Shown piece by piece: positions 41,989 through 50,479 of a DNA stretch of 64,000 nucleotides. Positions within the stretch are counted from its first letter, which is position 1, and the number at the start of each line of letters is the position of its first letter. Position numbers and translations under genes: made by a program. This stretch comes from a virus: positions 26,383 to 90,382 of IMG/VR virus record IMGVR_UViG_3300009370_000009. One strand, written 5' to 3'. Under the pieces are notes generated by a model, which was not told the origin of the DNA, ran no database searches, and saw only the letters and a program-made list of their open reading frames with translations.

Positions 41989-42379
41989 TGAACGTCTGCA
42001 AAATTCTGTTAACGATTATTTCGCTGATGGGATTAAGGAACTGAAAGAGCGTTCCGAAAAGGGAGCAAAGTTGCTGGAAGAACAGCAAAGGAAGCAAGAA
42101 GAGTTTGTAGCTGAAGCATATAAGAGTTACATTCCTCCTAAGGGAATGCTCGAGTTGGGAGTGGGAGATTTCTTCTTCTTTCACAACTTCTTCATGAAGA
42201 ATGTTGGTGGATTCATGGAGGTATTTAGTTGGCGTTATGGTCAGTGTTTCTTCAACATATTGATGGATCATAACTGGCGTGTTGCAGAAAAGCTAAGGGG
42301 ATCTATTATTGATCCTTATCACAAAGATGAAGTCTCAGCAGAGGTTTGGGATTTCCTAATGGATCACTGGGAGGACTAG
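41969..42379 (+). CDS. Unknown helical protein
   Basis: 136 residues from ATG 41969. N-terminal coiled segment (LKERSEKGAKLLEEQQRKQEE) and a Phe-rich middle (VGDFFFFHNFFMKNVGGF) that could touch membrane. Unknown function. Confidence 0.45.
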   Translation: MPNLTFSERLQNSVNDYFADGIKELKERSEKGAKLLEEQQRKQEEFVAEAYKSYIPPKGMLELGVGDFFFFHNFFMKNVGGFMEVFSWRYGQCFFNILMDHNWRVAEKLRGSIIDPYHKDEVSAEVWDFLMDHWED

Positions 42380-42383
42380 TAAC

Positions 42384-42587
42384 ATGAAGTCATTGCATTG
42401 GAAGAGTGAGTTGGTTTACTCTGATGACGTTACTGACGTTTATGAATCCCTGATGGGTATTCAGACCATTTGGAAGAAGGATGGTAGTGACAGGAATGGG
42501 GTTAGGGGTAAGGAGGGGACCAGTAAAATGGTTTACTTTGATCCTAAGCCTAGGGCTATGTCTTTGAAGAAGAAGTACCGTAAGTAA
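42384..42587 (+). CDS. Small basic protein
   Basis: 67 residues, ending KPRAMSLKKKYRK. No recognised motif. Confidence 0.45.
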   Translation: MKSLHWKSELVYSDDVTDVYESLMGIQTIWKKDGSDRNGVRGKEGTSKMVYFDPKPRAMSLKKKYRK

Positions 42588-42593
42588 GGGGGA

Positions 42594-43058
42594 ATGATGG
42601 ATTCTTTCTGTTACATATATATTGGGGGTACGGCTCCCTATAGTGAAAAGTGTGTTCTTGTCGGTCAGCCTGGATATGACTTTAGGGCTAAGTTGGAGGG
42701 ACAGCTTTTCATTGACCAGATTTATGCTTATTACGGTAAGCCTAAGGGATCTGGAGAGTTGAGGGTTGGTAAATCTTTAGATTATGATCCTGGCACATAC
42801 TACTCATTAGAGTATGGTTATTGTCAGAATGACAAGGTTGCTTTGGATTATGGGAACATGATCGAAAAGGATGACCAGAAAGCTTTGGCACGTTGGGATT
42901 CTTTGCGTGCTCCTTTGGCTAAGATGATTCGTGATATGAAAGAATTGTCTGACATTGAGGATTATCGTCGGCTAGTTCTCGAGACTTATCGTAACGAAAT
43001 TAATAAGGCTATCAATACTGTAAACGAGCGGTATGAAAAGGAGTATGGCCGGCTATGA
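42594..43058 (+). CDS. Unknown protein
   Basis: 154 residues from ATG 42594 (a second ATG follows). Beta-rich first half (YIYIGGTAPYSEKCVLVGQP), helical second half (AKMIRDMKELSDIEDYRRL). ATGA overlap into the next gene. Function unknown. Confidence 0.45.
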   Translation: MMDSFCYIYIGGTAPYSEKCVLVGQPGYDFRAKLEGQLFIDQIYAYYGKPKGSGELRVGKSLDYDPGTYYSLEYGYCQNDKVALDYGNMIEKDDQKALARWDSLRAPLAKMIRDMKELSDIEDYRRLVLETYRNEINKAINTVNERYEKEYGRL

Positions 43059-43687
43059 ATGTAAAAGAAACAGATCTGGGAACCTTTAAGGCATACCCAG
43101 GTGAAGACGGCAAGGTTTACTATCGCGATTCCGAATACGGTTATCTTGATAGTGAACAGGGTTACATCATGGGTGAAGTATCAAATAGCAGTAATGAGAT
43201 GGTTGTTATAAACAATAGGCAGCATCTTGTGTTTGTTAGTTATCCTGATGGTGAATGGGTTACGACTGGGAAAATGATTCCAAGAGAAAGTGGGATTATT
43301 AGTGACCCTGAGAGAGTGTTTAATCCTGGAGAACCGGTAAGGTTTATGATTCCTCTTGTCCTCGAGATTTGTATAAGGTGTAGGGGTAAGGGAACTATGG
43401 CCAATCCGTCATTTAATGGTACAACTATTGAGTGGTGGAAAGAGCAAGGTGGACCTGATTGGCAGGAAGATCTTGACGAATACATTCATGGTGATCTTTA
43501 CGATGTTGAGTGTGAATTTCATTGCGACCAGGGTAAGGCTTGGGGTATTGATTGGGCATACTTGATGAATCAGTGGAAAGATGATCCTGTAGTTGCCAAT
43601 AAGCGTGCCGATGAGATTAGGCAGCGGGTTGGGGATTATTATGACTATATGGCAGAGCGTGCCAGTGAAGAAAGATGGGGTTACTAA
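43055..43687 (+). CDS. Protein with DnaJ-type Cys knuckles
   Basis: 210 residues. CIRCRGKGT at about 107-115 and VECEFHCDQGKA at about 150-161 resemble the two halves of a DnaJ-like CxxCxGxG zinc site, though the second is imperfect. Shares TAATG with the next gene. Function unknown. Confidence 0.5.
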   Translation: MNVKETDLGTFKAYPGEDGKVYYRDSEYGYLDSEQGYIMGEVSNSSNEMVVINNRQHLVFVSYPDGEWVTTGKMIPRESGIISDPERVFNPGEPVRFMIPLVLEICIRCRGKGTMANPSFNGTTIEWWKEQGGPDWQEDLDEYIHGDLYDVECEFHCDQGKAWGIDWAYLMNQWKDDPVVANKRADEIRQRVGDYYDYMAERASEERWGY

Positions 43688-44001
43688 TGTCTAGTGACAG
43701 CGTTGAATTTGGTGTTCCTCTTGAGTATGTGGATGACACATACGAAGGAGTGTGTGCTGAGATTCAGTATAGGGAAAACAGAAATGGTGAGGGTCCGGTT
43801 CATTCTGATCTTTGCCCAACAAATCATGAATTCAGCAGTATTGATGCGGAAATGCGTGAAATGTATCATCGCTGTTTGGATGAGTGGTTGAATAACTCTA
43901 AGGGTACTGGTCATTTCTTTATTGGAGATGCCAGAACGATTAGGTTTATTCCATCCGAAGATGAAAAGGCTGCGTTGCAGCTTATTAACGAAGCATTCTG
44001 A
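43687..44001 (+). CDS. Unknown small protein
   Basis: 104 residues from ATG 43687. Acidic, with a His/Cys segment (MYHRCLDEWL). No motif. It lies just before the large ATPase-like gene, with an AGAGG site for that gene in the gap. Confidence 0.45.
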   Translation: MSSDSVEFGVPLEYVDDTYEGVCAEIQYRENRNGEGPVHSDLCPTNHEFSSIDAEMREMYHRCLDEWLNNSKGTGHFFIGDARTIRFIPSEDEKAALQLINEAF

Positions 44002-44009
44002 GAGGAATC

Positions 44010-45533
44010 ATGTATATCAAGATTACGAATGAGACTGAAGGATTTTCTAGGCTTTACCTGGAACTTCTAGGTGTCTCTACAAAAAGAGATAACGATGACA
44101 CTATTGGCCAGTTTGGATCGGGGACTAAGTTTGCTCCTATCTATGCTTTAAGAAATGGCTGGGAGTGGGTTAATACAGGACATGATGAAGATGGACTGTA
44201 TACGATGTGGTACGATATTGACAACGATAATCCTGCTGGAATTGACGTTGTTCAGTTCGTGTATGAGGATGAGGATAGGTGTAGAGTAGTGAAGAACTCA
44301 TCCTATTCTAGTGGCGCTGGGGAATTGGGATGGGATTCACCATTCCAAATCTTTAGGGAGGCGTTCGCCAATGCTTTGGATGCTCATTATGAGTTTGGTT
44401 CAAAGTATTGGATTGATCTGGTTGAAGAAGTTGGCCAGCCTAAGTGGGGCGAATTCTCAGTGTATATTACTGCTGATGATGGACTCCTAGAAATCTATAA
44501 TAACTTTGATAGGTACTTCTCTATCAACAGGACTGACGTTATCCATGAGGATACTCTTGGGGCAAAGATTTACGAGAAGTTGCCTGGAGAAAAAGAGGGT
44601 GGCGTAAGGATTTACCATAAGGGTGTCCTTGTGTATGGTCCTGAAATAGACGGTCTGATGTGCCAATCTCTTTACGATTATGACTTGCCTAAGGTTTCCC
44701 TCAATGAGGAGAGAACTTTAAAGTCTGTCGTAAGTAATGAGTTGAAGGCTATCGCTGAACTCTTTGGTGCCAATCAGAAGTATTGGGACAAGGGCATCTC
44801 AAAAGTTGTCAATGACATTGTTGATAAAGCTGCATATAATGATAATGATGGTGTGTTTGAGTGGAGAAATGCGCCATATGTATGGGCTATGTCTAAGTAT
44901 GACGATTACTTCGATGTAGAAGATGACAGTTGCTTTGGCCATGTGTTCACTAAAAAGTGCATGGAAGAGTATACGGATAGCGTCACTCCAGAAGTTGCTT
45001 TCGTATCAGAGGATGCTGCCGGTTTCGGAGAGATTTATATGAAACTGAAGGAACGTGGTTATGTGGGAATCACTGTTTCTAAGGCAATGTATAACCTTCT
45101 GGAGTCAACAGGTGCTAAGGACAGAATGGATAAGAATGTTCTTGGCGCTGAGTTTGATAACGACTTTGTTGAACTTGAGCCTAGGGATCAGAGATTCTTT
45201 GACCTGGCGCAAGAGACATTGGTTTCCTATGACATGGATATTCTGTGTTATCCTATCAAGGTGATCAAGTCAACAGAGAGAAATAAGCATATCCTGGGTA
45301 AGGCTGTCATTGAGGAAGATGGAGGGTTTATCATTCTCAATGAAAGTCTGATCAAGTCTAGGAATATGAAACAGCTTGTGGCTACGATGGTTCATGAGTT
45401 GGATCATTTGATTTCGGAAGTTGGCGATAATACTCGAGAGTTTAGGGATGTTGCTGATAGCCGTTTGGGTGAACTAATCTTGAAGCATTATTGCGACAAG
45501 AGCCATCTTCTTTCTATTATGAGAGAGGAGTAG
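44010..45533 (+). CDS. GHKL-ATPase-like protein with C-terminal HExxH-like site
   Basis: 507 residues. Near residue 32 is IGQFGSGTKFAPIYAL, like the GHKL glycine box. Near 115 is FREAFANALDAHYEF, like the GHKL N-box (E-x3-N-A-x-D-A). The glycine box comes first, the reverse of Hsp90/MutL/gyrase order, a permuted layout I recall from some phage and bacterial unknowns. Near 461 is MVHELDHLI, a gluzincin-like HExxH variant (HELDH). So an ATP-binding fold may be joined to a metallopeptidase-like end. No family member has a known job to my knowledge. Confidence 0.6.
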   Translation: MYIKITNETEGFSRLYLELLGVSTKRDNDDTIGQFGSGTKFAPIYALRNGWEWVNTGHDEDGLYTMWYDIDNDNPAGIDVVQFVYEDEDRCRVVKNSSYSSGAGELGWDSPFQIFREAFANALDAHYEFGSKYWIDLVEEVGQPKWGEFSVYITADDGLLEIYNNFDRYFSINRTDVIHEDTLGAKIYEKLPGEKEGGVRIYHKGVLVYGPEIDGLMCQSLYDYDLPKVSLNEERTLKSVVSNELKAIAELFGANQKYWDKGISKVVNDIVDKAAYNDNDGVFEWRNAPYVWAMSKYDDYFDVEDDSCFGHVFTKKCMEEYTDSVTPEVAFVSEDAAGFGEIYMKLKERGYVGITVSKAMYNLLESTGAKDRMDKNVLGAEFDNDFVELEPRDQRFFDLAQETLVSYDMDILCYPIKVIKSTERNKHILGKAVIEEDGGFIILNESLIKSRNMKQLVATMVHELDHLISEVGDNTREFRDVADSRLGELILKHYCDKSHLLSIMREE

Positions 45534-45539
45534 GCTACA

Positions 45540-45612
45540 GGGGGTGTAACTCAATTGGTAGAGTAGCGGACTTTTAATCCGAAAGTTGTGGGTTCGATTC
45601 CCACCACCCCCA
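45540..45612 (+). tRNA. tRNA-Lys (anticodon UUU)
   Basis: Acceptor GGGGGTG pairs with CACCCCC. Anticodon loop CTTTTAA gives UUU; T-arm GTGGG-TTCGATT-CCCAC is perfect. CCA is not encoded. It reads AAA. Confidence 0.92.
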
Positions 45613-45614
45613 CG

Positions 45615-45672
45615 ATAAGAATATGTATTCAAGTTATCCATCCGGTAAGATAAAAAATGCCGGGTGCAGTTA
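45615..45672 (+). repeat. Intergenic box, copy 3
   Basis: AATATGTATTCAA, then TAAGATAAAA and TGCCGGGTGCA, align with 40397-40450 with a single one-base gap. It lies between tRNA-Lys and the next gene and may be a leader or promoter element. Confidence 0.55.
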
Positions 45673-45713
45673 TTAGTTTAGCCAATAATGCTTGAGAGGA
45701 TCAGGTAATACAA

Positions 45714-46085
45714 ATGAGTAAGACAATTGATGGGCATAGAGCAGAAAGGAGCACAGAAGAAGTGTACGATTCTGGCAAACATTCTTTCTGTGATAGGTGC
45801 GAGTGTCAGGTGGATAGGGTTTTCTCTGACTCAGAGCTTGAGGGTACGGATAGACAGGTAAGTAATGGTTTGCATGTCTTTACCTCAGGGTATTATGGTG
45901 GCTTTTGGGATACCATGTCTTTTATGGGCGAGGGTCCAGTAGGGGTAACTCTTTGCCATGATTGTTCTGTTTGGTTGTGTAATGAAATTCCGGCTTTTGC
46001 TAAAGAAGCAAAGGGTGGTCATGGTTTTGATTCAAATGAGCAAGATAGGTGTTGTGAATACGCCTTCGATTATACAAGGGGATAG
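45714..46085 (+). CDS. Cys-rich unknown protein
   Basis: 123 residues. FCDRCECQVD, LCHDCSVWLC and a late RCCEYAF give several metal-binding pairs. Reads as a double zinc-binding protein of unknown role. Confidence 0.5.
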   Translation: MSKTIDGHRAERSTEEVYDSGKHSFCDRCECQVDRVFSDSELEGTDRQVSNGLHVFTSGYYGGFWDTMSFMGEGPVGVTLCHDCSVWLCNEIPAFAKEAKGGHGFDSNEQDRCCEYAFDYTRG

Positions 46086-46088
46086 GTA

Positions 46089-46475
46089 GTGACTGTAGTA
46101 CGAGGTTTACAAACCTGGCAGTTGAACTTTTCAATTGAGGTTGAAGATGAAGACCAGGCAAACTGTATGTTTGATTTAATCTCTAATACTCTTTCTGATG
46201 CCGGAAAGACTCAATGGAGCGGTAAGATGTATCGTGATTTAGATATGGAGAGAGCTCTAGAGGTATTTCGGCAGCATAAAGAAGAGATTCTCTCTTCTTT
46301 GCCAGTAGAGGTTGTTCAGCAATTCTATCCAGATAGTGTTCCTGTTAGTGATGAGATAGCAGAGAAGTATGCTCATCTGAGTCCAGAGACTCAAAGGTCT
46401 ATGCAACGTAAGCACAATAGTTTATTGCCACACTTGGAAGTAGTTCCAGATTTGGAGGAAGATTATGATGAGTGA
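46089..46475 (+). CDS. Unknown protein
   Basis: 128 residues from GTG 46089. N-terminal beta-alpha-beta-like part (LQTWQLNFSIEVEDEDQANC) recalling a small ferredoxin-like fold; acidic end. Overlaps the next start by 11 bases. Confidence 0.45.
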   Translation: MTVVRGLQTWQLNFSIEVEDEDQANCMFDLISNTLSDAGKTQWSGKMYRDLDMERALEVFRQHKEEILSSLPVEVVQQFYPDSVPVSDEIAEKYAHLSPETQRSMQRKHNSLLPHLEVVPDLEEDYDE

Positions 46476-46926
46476 CCGTGATAGGATGTGGGTAGAAAAG
46501 CAGACATCTATGATGCTTCCGCAATACTATTCCGATAAAGAGGCTGCAAAGGCAAAGTTTGTAGCAGCTAAAATGTTCAAGTTGAATAGTGATACTATCC
46601 GAAAGTCTGGGCATGCGCATTATATGTATGGGAATAGTGCTGATATCTTGAACAGGCTAAAGGAAAAGCGATTGCATGATCTCAAGGTTGAGAGAAACAT
46701 AAGGATCTTCTTTGGTATTATTCCTGAGCCTGGTTATTTGAGAATTCCTTATGACATCATACTGATGATTGACAGGGTATTGTTTGGCAAGGATAGTAGT
46801 TATAGGCGAAGGGTATTTGGAATGACTCCTTGGCCTATGAAGCCATTTTATAGACTTTATGATTGGCAGCATTCTAGGTGGGTAGAAAAGCAACCGCTTG
46901 ATCCTAAGTGGATGGAGGTAAAGTAG
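46465..46926 (+). CDS. Unknown basic protein
   Basis: 153 residues from ATG 46465 (ATG 46468 equally possible). Contains a hydrophobic patch (IIPEPGYLRIPYDIILMIDRVLF, in part) and a Trp/Pro-rich end. No motif. Confidence 0.45.
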   Translation: MMSDRDRMWVEKQTSMMLPQYYSDKEAAKAKFVAAKMFKLNSDTIRKSGHAHYMYGNSADILNRLKEKRLHDLKVERNIRIFFGIIPEPGYLRIPYDIILMIDRVLFGKDSSYRRRVFGMTPWPMKPFYRLYDWQHSRWVEKQPLDPKWMEVK

Positions 46927-46928
46927 TT

Positions 46929-47177
46929 ATGTCAGGAGTGGAAGACTTTTGGAATTCGATTACGGATACCGTTAAAGTTGATACTGCACCATGCTTTCTT
47001 TGTGGGAAAAGTGGTCAGGTAGAGATGTTGGTTCACCATTATCTTGAGTGGCAAAATGGTGGATTAATTAACATGGTGTGTCCCGAAATGCCGGCTGAAC
47101 AAAGAGAAATGCTCATTAGTGGGACGCATCCTGAATGTTGGAATACTTTGTACGAAAACGATGAGGAGGAGGGTTAA
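46929..47177 (+). CDS. Small Cys/His protein
   Basis: 82 residues from ATG 46929. CFLCGKSGQVEMLVHHYLEW has a CxxC followed by His-His, with HPECW later, consistent with a zinc site. Acidic tail; TAATG-type overlap with the next gene. Confidence 0.5.
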   Translation: MSGVEDFWNSITDTVKVDTAPCFLCGKSGQVEMLVHHYLEWQNGGLINMVCPEMPAEQREMLISGTHPECWNTLYENDEEEG

Positions 47178-47356
47178 TGATGACGATAACCCTGGAAGAA
47201 ATGATTCGTGATGCTGCGATAAGCATTGTGTATAGCGATGAGAGCTACCATAAGGCATCGTTTAGTTCAGAGATTGTGAAAATGAATGCCATTGTAAGAA
47301 CTTTACTTCATAATGAGGTTAAGGATCTAGAACGACGGAAGGAAAAAGAAGCATGA
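47177..47356 (+). CDS. Small helical protein
   Basis: 59 residues from ATG 47177 (second ATG follows at once). Amphipathic helices with a charged end (DLERRKEKEA). ATGA overlap with the next gene supports translation. Confidence 0.5.
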   Translation: MMTITLEEMIRDAAISIVYSDESYHKASFSSEIVKMNAIVRTLLHNEVKDLERRKEKEA

Positions 47357-47544
47357 CTAGAGCAGAAGCGTTGGTGATTTGGAGATCTATGAGTGTCTCT
47401 GATCAAGAGAAGTTGTGGGCACATAACTGTGATAACTCTAATGATTTCACTAGAACATGGACATTTGGTATGTTTAGGGCATCCACTTCGGTAATGTGGA
47501 AGGCTATGTGTAGGTTTCACGGAGAGGAAATGGTGGGCCGATAA
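47353..47544 (+). CDS. Small unknown protein
   Basis: 63 residues from ATG 47353. Trp-rich (IWRSMS, WTFGMF, VMWKAM). No motif; ends in TAATG overlap. Confidence 0.45.
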   Translation: MTRAEALVIWRSMSVSDQEKLWAHNCDNSNDFTRTWTFGMFRASTSVMWKAMCRFHGEEMVGR

Positions 47545-47657
47545 TGAGCAAGAAGAAGAAGTTCAACAGATTCAGCAAGGCAAACTATTGGGCAAACAAG
47601 CGTGTAACCCCTAAGGGTTACAGTAGAATTTCGTGGCCAAAAGGGAGGAACAACTAA
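47544..47657 (+). CDS. 37-residue basic peptide
   Basis: ATG 47544. MSKKKKFNRFSKANYW followed by more Lys/Arg, net charge strongly positive. TAATG links at both ends support it. Possibly nucleic-acid binding. Confidence 0.5.
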   Translation: MSKKKKFNRFSKANYWANKRVTPKGYSRISWPKGRNN

Positions 47658-47932
47658 TGCCTTATTACGCTAATGTTTATGAGGTGGATAGGTGTTATGG
47701 TGGGCAAGAGGAAGGTGGTTGGTGGTTCACTACTTATACACCTAAGGTTAGCCGTAAGTGTTGGACTAAGTTTGGGGCAGAGTTCAGGCTTGGTTTGTTG
47801 AAGGATAAGTTTGACAAGATTGAGCCGGAATGGGATTTGCATTCTGTCAACTATGACGGTGGTGTATTTGATTTCCGTGTAGAGAAGAATGAGGCTGAAC
47901 ATGAGCCACAGGGTCCAGTTCATTATGCGTAA
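47657..47932 (+). CDS. Unknown small protein
   Basis: 91 residues from ATG 47657 (TAATG). YYANVYEVDRCYGGQEEGGWW looks like the start of a small alpha/beta protein. No motif. Confidence 0.45.
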   Translation: MPYYANVYEVDRCYGGQEEGGWWFTTYTPKVSRKCWTKFGAEFRLGLLKDKFDKIEPEWDLHSVNYDGGVFDFRVEKNEAEHEPQGPVHYA

Positions 47933-47975
47933 GTGTTCAGATTGCAAGAAGGTCTATAAAGATTTACTGGGCTAG
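47901..47975 (+). CDS. Possible 24-residue Cys peptide
   Basis: ATG 47901, overlapping the previous gene; MRKCSDCKKVYKDL holds one CxxC. Similar tiny Cys peptides are frequent here, but this one lacks a clear ribosome-binding site. Confidence 0.25.
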   Translation: MSHRVQFIMRKCSDCKKVYKDLLG

Positions 47976-48124
47976 CCATTATTCCTTTCAATGGTGAAGG
48001 GAAACCTGCTGTCTATTCTTGCTAGTCGTGTGGCGAGAATGGAACGTTAAATGGATTTGGAGTGTTAGGGTAGAAAATGATACTTCATACGTCATGTATC
48101 CTAAAGGTTTCCCGCCCAGTATTT

Positions 48125-48198
48125 GCCCTATTAGCTCAATTGGATAGAGCAACAGATTTCTACTCTGTAGGTTGAGGGTTCGATTCCTTCATAGGGCG
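48125..48198 (+). tRNA. tRNA-Arg (anticodon UCU)
   Basis: Acceptor GCCCTAT pairs with ATAGGGC; anticodon loop TTTCTAC on stem ACAGA/TCTGT gives UCU; T-loop TTCGATT. Reads AGA, rare in high-GC hosts. The 150 bases upstream show no supported gene. Confidence 0.92.
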
Positions 48199-48312
48199 CT
48201 AAAAATTCATTCAAGTTGGCTAAGGGAAAGGCAAGAAAACGCCGGGAGGAAAAAGGTAAAAGTTGAGAAAAGTGGTCAAAATGTACAAAAAGTATTACAA
48301 TTGGAGGCAATT

Positions 48313-48936
48313 ATGAGCCAAATTAGACAAGATTATGCCGGTTCTGATGAACATATCATTGAAATGGCCAATTTGAGTATGAAGCGTCCCGATGATTTTG
48401 GTTATTGGGGTAGCATAGATATGTTTAATTCCTGGGGATTTGCTGGGATTGATCTATCAAGAGATGCTACATGTTTAGATGAGTCAAACTTCCAGGCATT
48501 TCATCGGGATATCGTTCCAAAGTATCCTGACGATTTTACTGTGGAGAACTTTGGACATTGGGCAGTAGGTAGTTTAGATAGAACACTTGTTCGTGTGTTG
48601 AAAGATGAGCATGGGGATGTAGAGGTTGAAAACATTACTGATGCCTTTATTGAGACACTTGAGATTCTGGAAGCTCTTCAGGATTACTGTGTGTTGGATG
48701 ATGGTTTGTATTTTGATGCTGAACATAAGAAGTTGATTGAAAATATTGAGTGGTATTGCACACAGTTCAAGGCTGATGAAATAAATCAGAATGGTGCTGA
48801 ATGGGTCGAGGATATACTTTCTAAGTTGTACGAGATGGAAGTTGAGTTATGTCCTGATGCTGAACTGTACCCTACAGAAGAAGAATTAGAAGAAGCCGCC
48901 AAAGAGTTAGGTATATGGAATGGGAATACAGAGTAG
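48313..48936 (+). CDS. Unknown acidic protein
   Basis: 207 residues from ATG 48313, chosen for GGAGG seven bases upstream; the frame stays open upstream into the tRNA, which cannot be coding. Mostly helical, acidic C-terminus (YPTEEELEEAAKELG). No motif. Confidence 0.5.
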   Translation: MSQIRQDYAGSDEHIIEMANLSMKRPDDFGYWGSIDMFNSWGFAGIDLSRDATCLDESNFQAFHRDIVPKYPDDFTVENFGHWAVGSLDRTLVRVLKDEHGDVEVENITDAFIETLEILEALQDYCVLDDGLYFDAEHKKLIENIEWYCTQFKADEINQNGAEWVEDILSKLYEMEVELCPDAELYPTEEELEEAAKELGIWNGNTE

Positions 48937-49024
48937 TATTAGACCAGATAATTCGGAAACGTTTACATTGAAAGAGATTCTTGAGGCCAGAAAGGAGGAT
49001 GAAGAAGAGGAAGAAGAGGAGTAA
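48920..49024 (+). CDS. 34-residue acidic peptide
   Basis: ATG 48920, overlapping the previous gene by 17 bases; ends in a pure Glu run after ARKED. Low complexity and short, so only moderately likely. Confidence 0.3.
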   Translation: MGIQSSIRPDNSETFTLKEILEARKEDEEEEEEE

Positions 49025-49038
49025 TTATTATGCTTTAT

Positions 49039-49112
49039 GGGGCAGTAGCATAAAAGGTAAATGCACAGTTCTTATAAAGCTGAGAGAGTGGGTTCAATTC
49101 CCACCTGCCCTA
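49039..49112 (+). tRNA. tRNA-Ile (anticodon UAU)
   Basis: Acceptor GGGGCAG pairs with CTGCCCT (one G-T). Anticodon stem CAGTT/AGCTG carries loop CTTATAA, giving UAU, which reads AUA directly. Bacteria normally use a lysidine-modified CAU tRNA for AUA. T-arm GTGGG-TTCAATT-CCCAC is perfect. Confidence 0.85.
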
Positions 49113-49163
49113 CGTGAATTTATTTGTATTGCCAATAATATATGGAGAGTAAGGAATTAGATA

Positions 49164-49886
49164 ATGGAACCTAGAGAATCACAAGATTTATTCAATCAAA
49201 TAGCAGATGTTATTGATTTTATTCCTGAGAGATATGATCAGACAGTTTGGGGGACAGCATTGACCCTGGAACGATTTAGAGATTCTGATGGAGTTGTCGA
49301 TGACACGGTTCATATGTATGAAGATGATGAGTGCAGCGATGTAGACTTTAGTATGTCATCTGGTGTCGGTATAAAATCTATAGAGTGCGGTACAAGTTGT
49401 TGTGTTGCTGGTTGGACTGCTTTACTTGAAGGTTGGCACCCTACAATAGAGGTCCTTGGCTCTGAGGATTTCTCAGAGACTTATCTGAGTAGAAGGCTTA
49501 GGGATGATGGTCACGATGGGTATATCGCTAAGGCTGAGCATAAAGTTTATGAACTCAATTACCAGTTTGTTGCCAGCGAGCCTGGAGTTGAATATGAGGG
49601 TTGGCAATGGGAAGACGTAGACCTGTGGCATAATGGTGTATTAAATCTTGGCAACGGCGTTAAGGTTGGAAGAGTAGATATTGTTGCCCAGAAGGCATTG
49701 GGAATAAGTGCAGCAGAATCCTCTGTATTGTTTAATAGTGATTTGAAGTTGGATGCTGACGATCTTCGTCTTATTGGCAAAGGTGAAGATATTATAGAGT
49801 TGTGCGCAGATCAGGCTATAGATAAAACGAGTTACCGTTATCATCGATACGGATTGGATGAAGGGAGTGTTTATAGTGGAACGTAG
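49164..49886 (+). CDS. Unknown protein with CxxxCCxAGW motif, paralog B
   Basis: 240 residues. Paralog of the protein at 37667: DLFNQIADVIDFIPERYDQ, CGTSCCVAGWTALLEGWHP at about 74-92, and the C-terminal ALGISAAESSVLFN and DDLRLIGKGED. It is longer by an insert of about 60 residues after the Cys motif. Role unknown. Confidence 0.65.
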   Translation: MEPRESQDLFNQIADVIDFIPERYDQTVWGTALTLERFRDSDGVVDDTVHMYEDDECSDVDFSMSSGVGIKSIECGTSCCVAGWTALLEGWHPTIEVLGSEDFSETYLSRRLRDDGHDGYIAKAEHKVYELNYQFVASEPGVEYEGWQWEDVDLWHNGVLNLGNGVKVGRVDIVAQKALGISAAESSVLFNSDLKLDADDLRLIGKGEDIIELCADQAIDKTSYRYHRYGLDEGSVYSGT

Positions 49887-50019
49887 ATTGGTGATTGATA
49901 GAGTTTTCGACAAATTGGAACGCGTTTTATTTGGTGATGCTGTAATATATTTCGGAATCTTTGTTTGCGTATCAATGTCAGTATTGATAGTTGCTAATAT
50001 AATTCGTTGGATCTGGTAA
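49876..50019 (+). CDS. Single-span membrane peptide
   Basis: 47 residues from GTG 49876 (AAGGGAG upstream). Basic amphipathic N-terminus, then a membrane helix (VIYFGIFVCVSMSVLIVANI) and WIW at the end. Function unknown. Confidence 0.5.
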   Translation: MERRLVIDRVFDKLERVLFGDAVIYFGIFVCVSMSVLIVANIIRWIW

Positions 50020-50032
50020 GGGAGTCATTATA

Positions 50033-50476
50033 ATGGGGTATTACGTTCATATTGAAGATTCAAATTTTATGTTGCCTTATGAACATGCTCGTTTGGCGTA
50101 TTGGCGTATGTGTGATTTGAATAAGCATGATGATTTGAAAAGGGGTGGGTCATCAACTGGAGAAAAGTGGTTCTCTTGGATGGCCTCAGATTATCCAGAA
50201 CGGTTAAAGACTGCTTTGGACATTTTAATTGAACTTGGATTTGATGTTGAAGAAGGTGACGAAGGTTTAGTCGTCTATGCTTATGACAACAAGTCAGGTC
50301 AGGAAGAGCTGTTCTTAGAAGCTATTAGTGATCTTATAGTTCCGCAAACTGGTGAAGATAAGCCATATATTGTTTGGCGTGGTGAAGATGATATGGTCTG
50401 GAAAGACATTTACGGAGAGAAAACTGTAAGGTCTTTGACAGGCGTTATCACTTTTCAAGAGAATCCGATTGGATGA
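50033..50476 (+). CDS. Unknown protein
   Basis: 147 residues, AAGGGAG upstream. MGYYVHIEDSNFMLPYEHA opens a likely alpha/beta domain that recalls other small phage proteins starting MGYYV; function unknown. Confidence 0.5.
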   Translation: MGYYVHIEDSNFMLPYEHARLAYWRMCDLNKHDDLKRGGSSTGEKWFSWMASDYPERLKTALDILIELGFDVEEGDEGLVVYAYDNKSGQEELFLEAISDLIVPQTGEDKPYIVWRGEDDMVWKDIYGEKTVRSLTGVITFQENPIG

Positions 50477-50479
50477 GAT

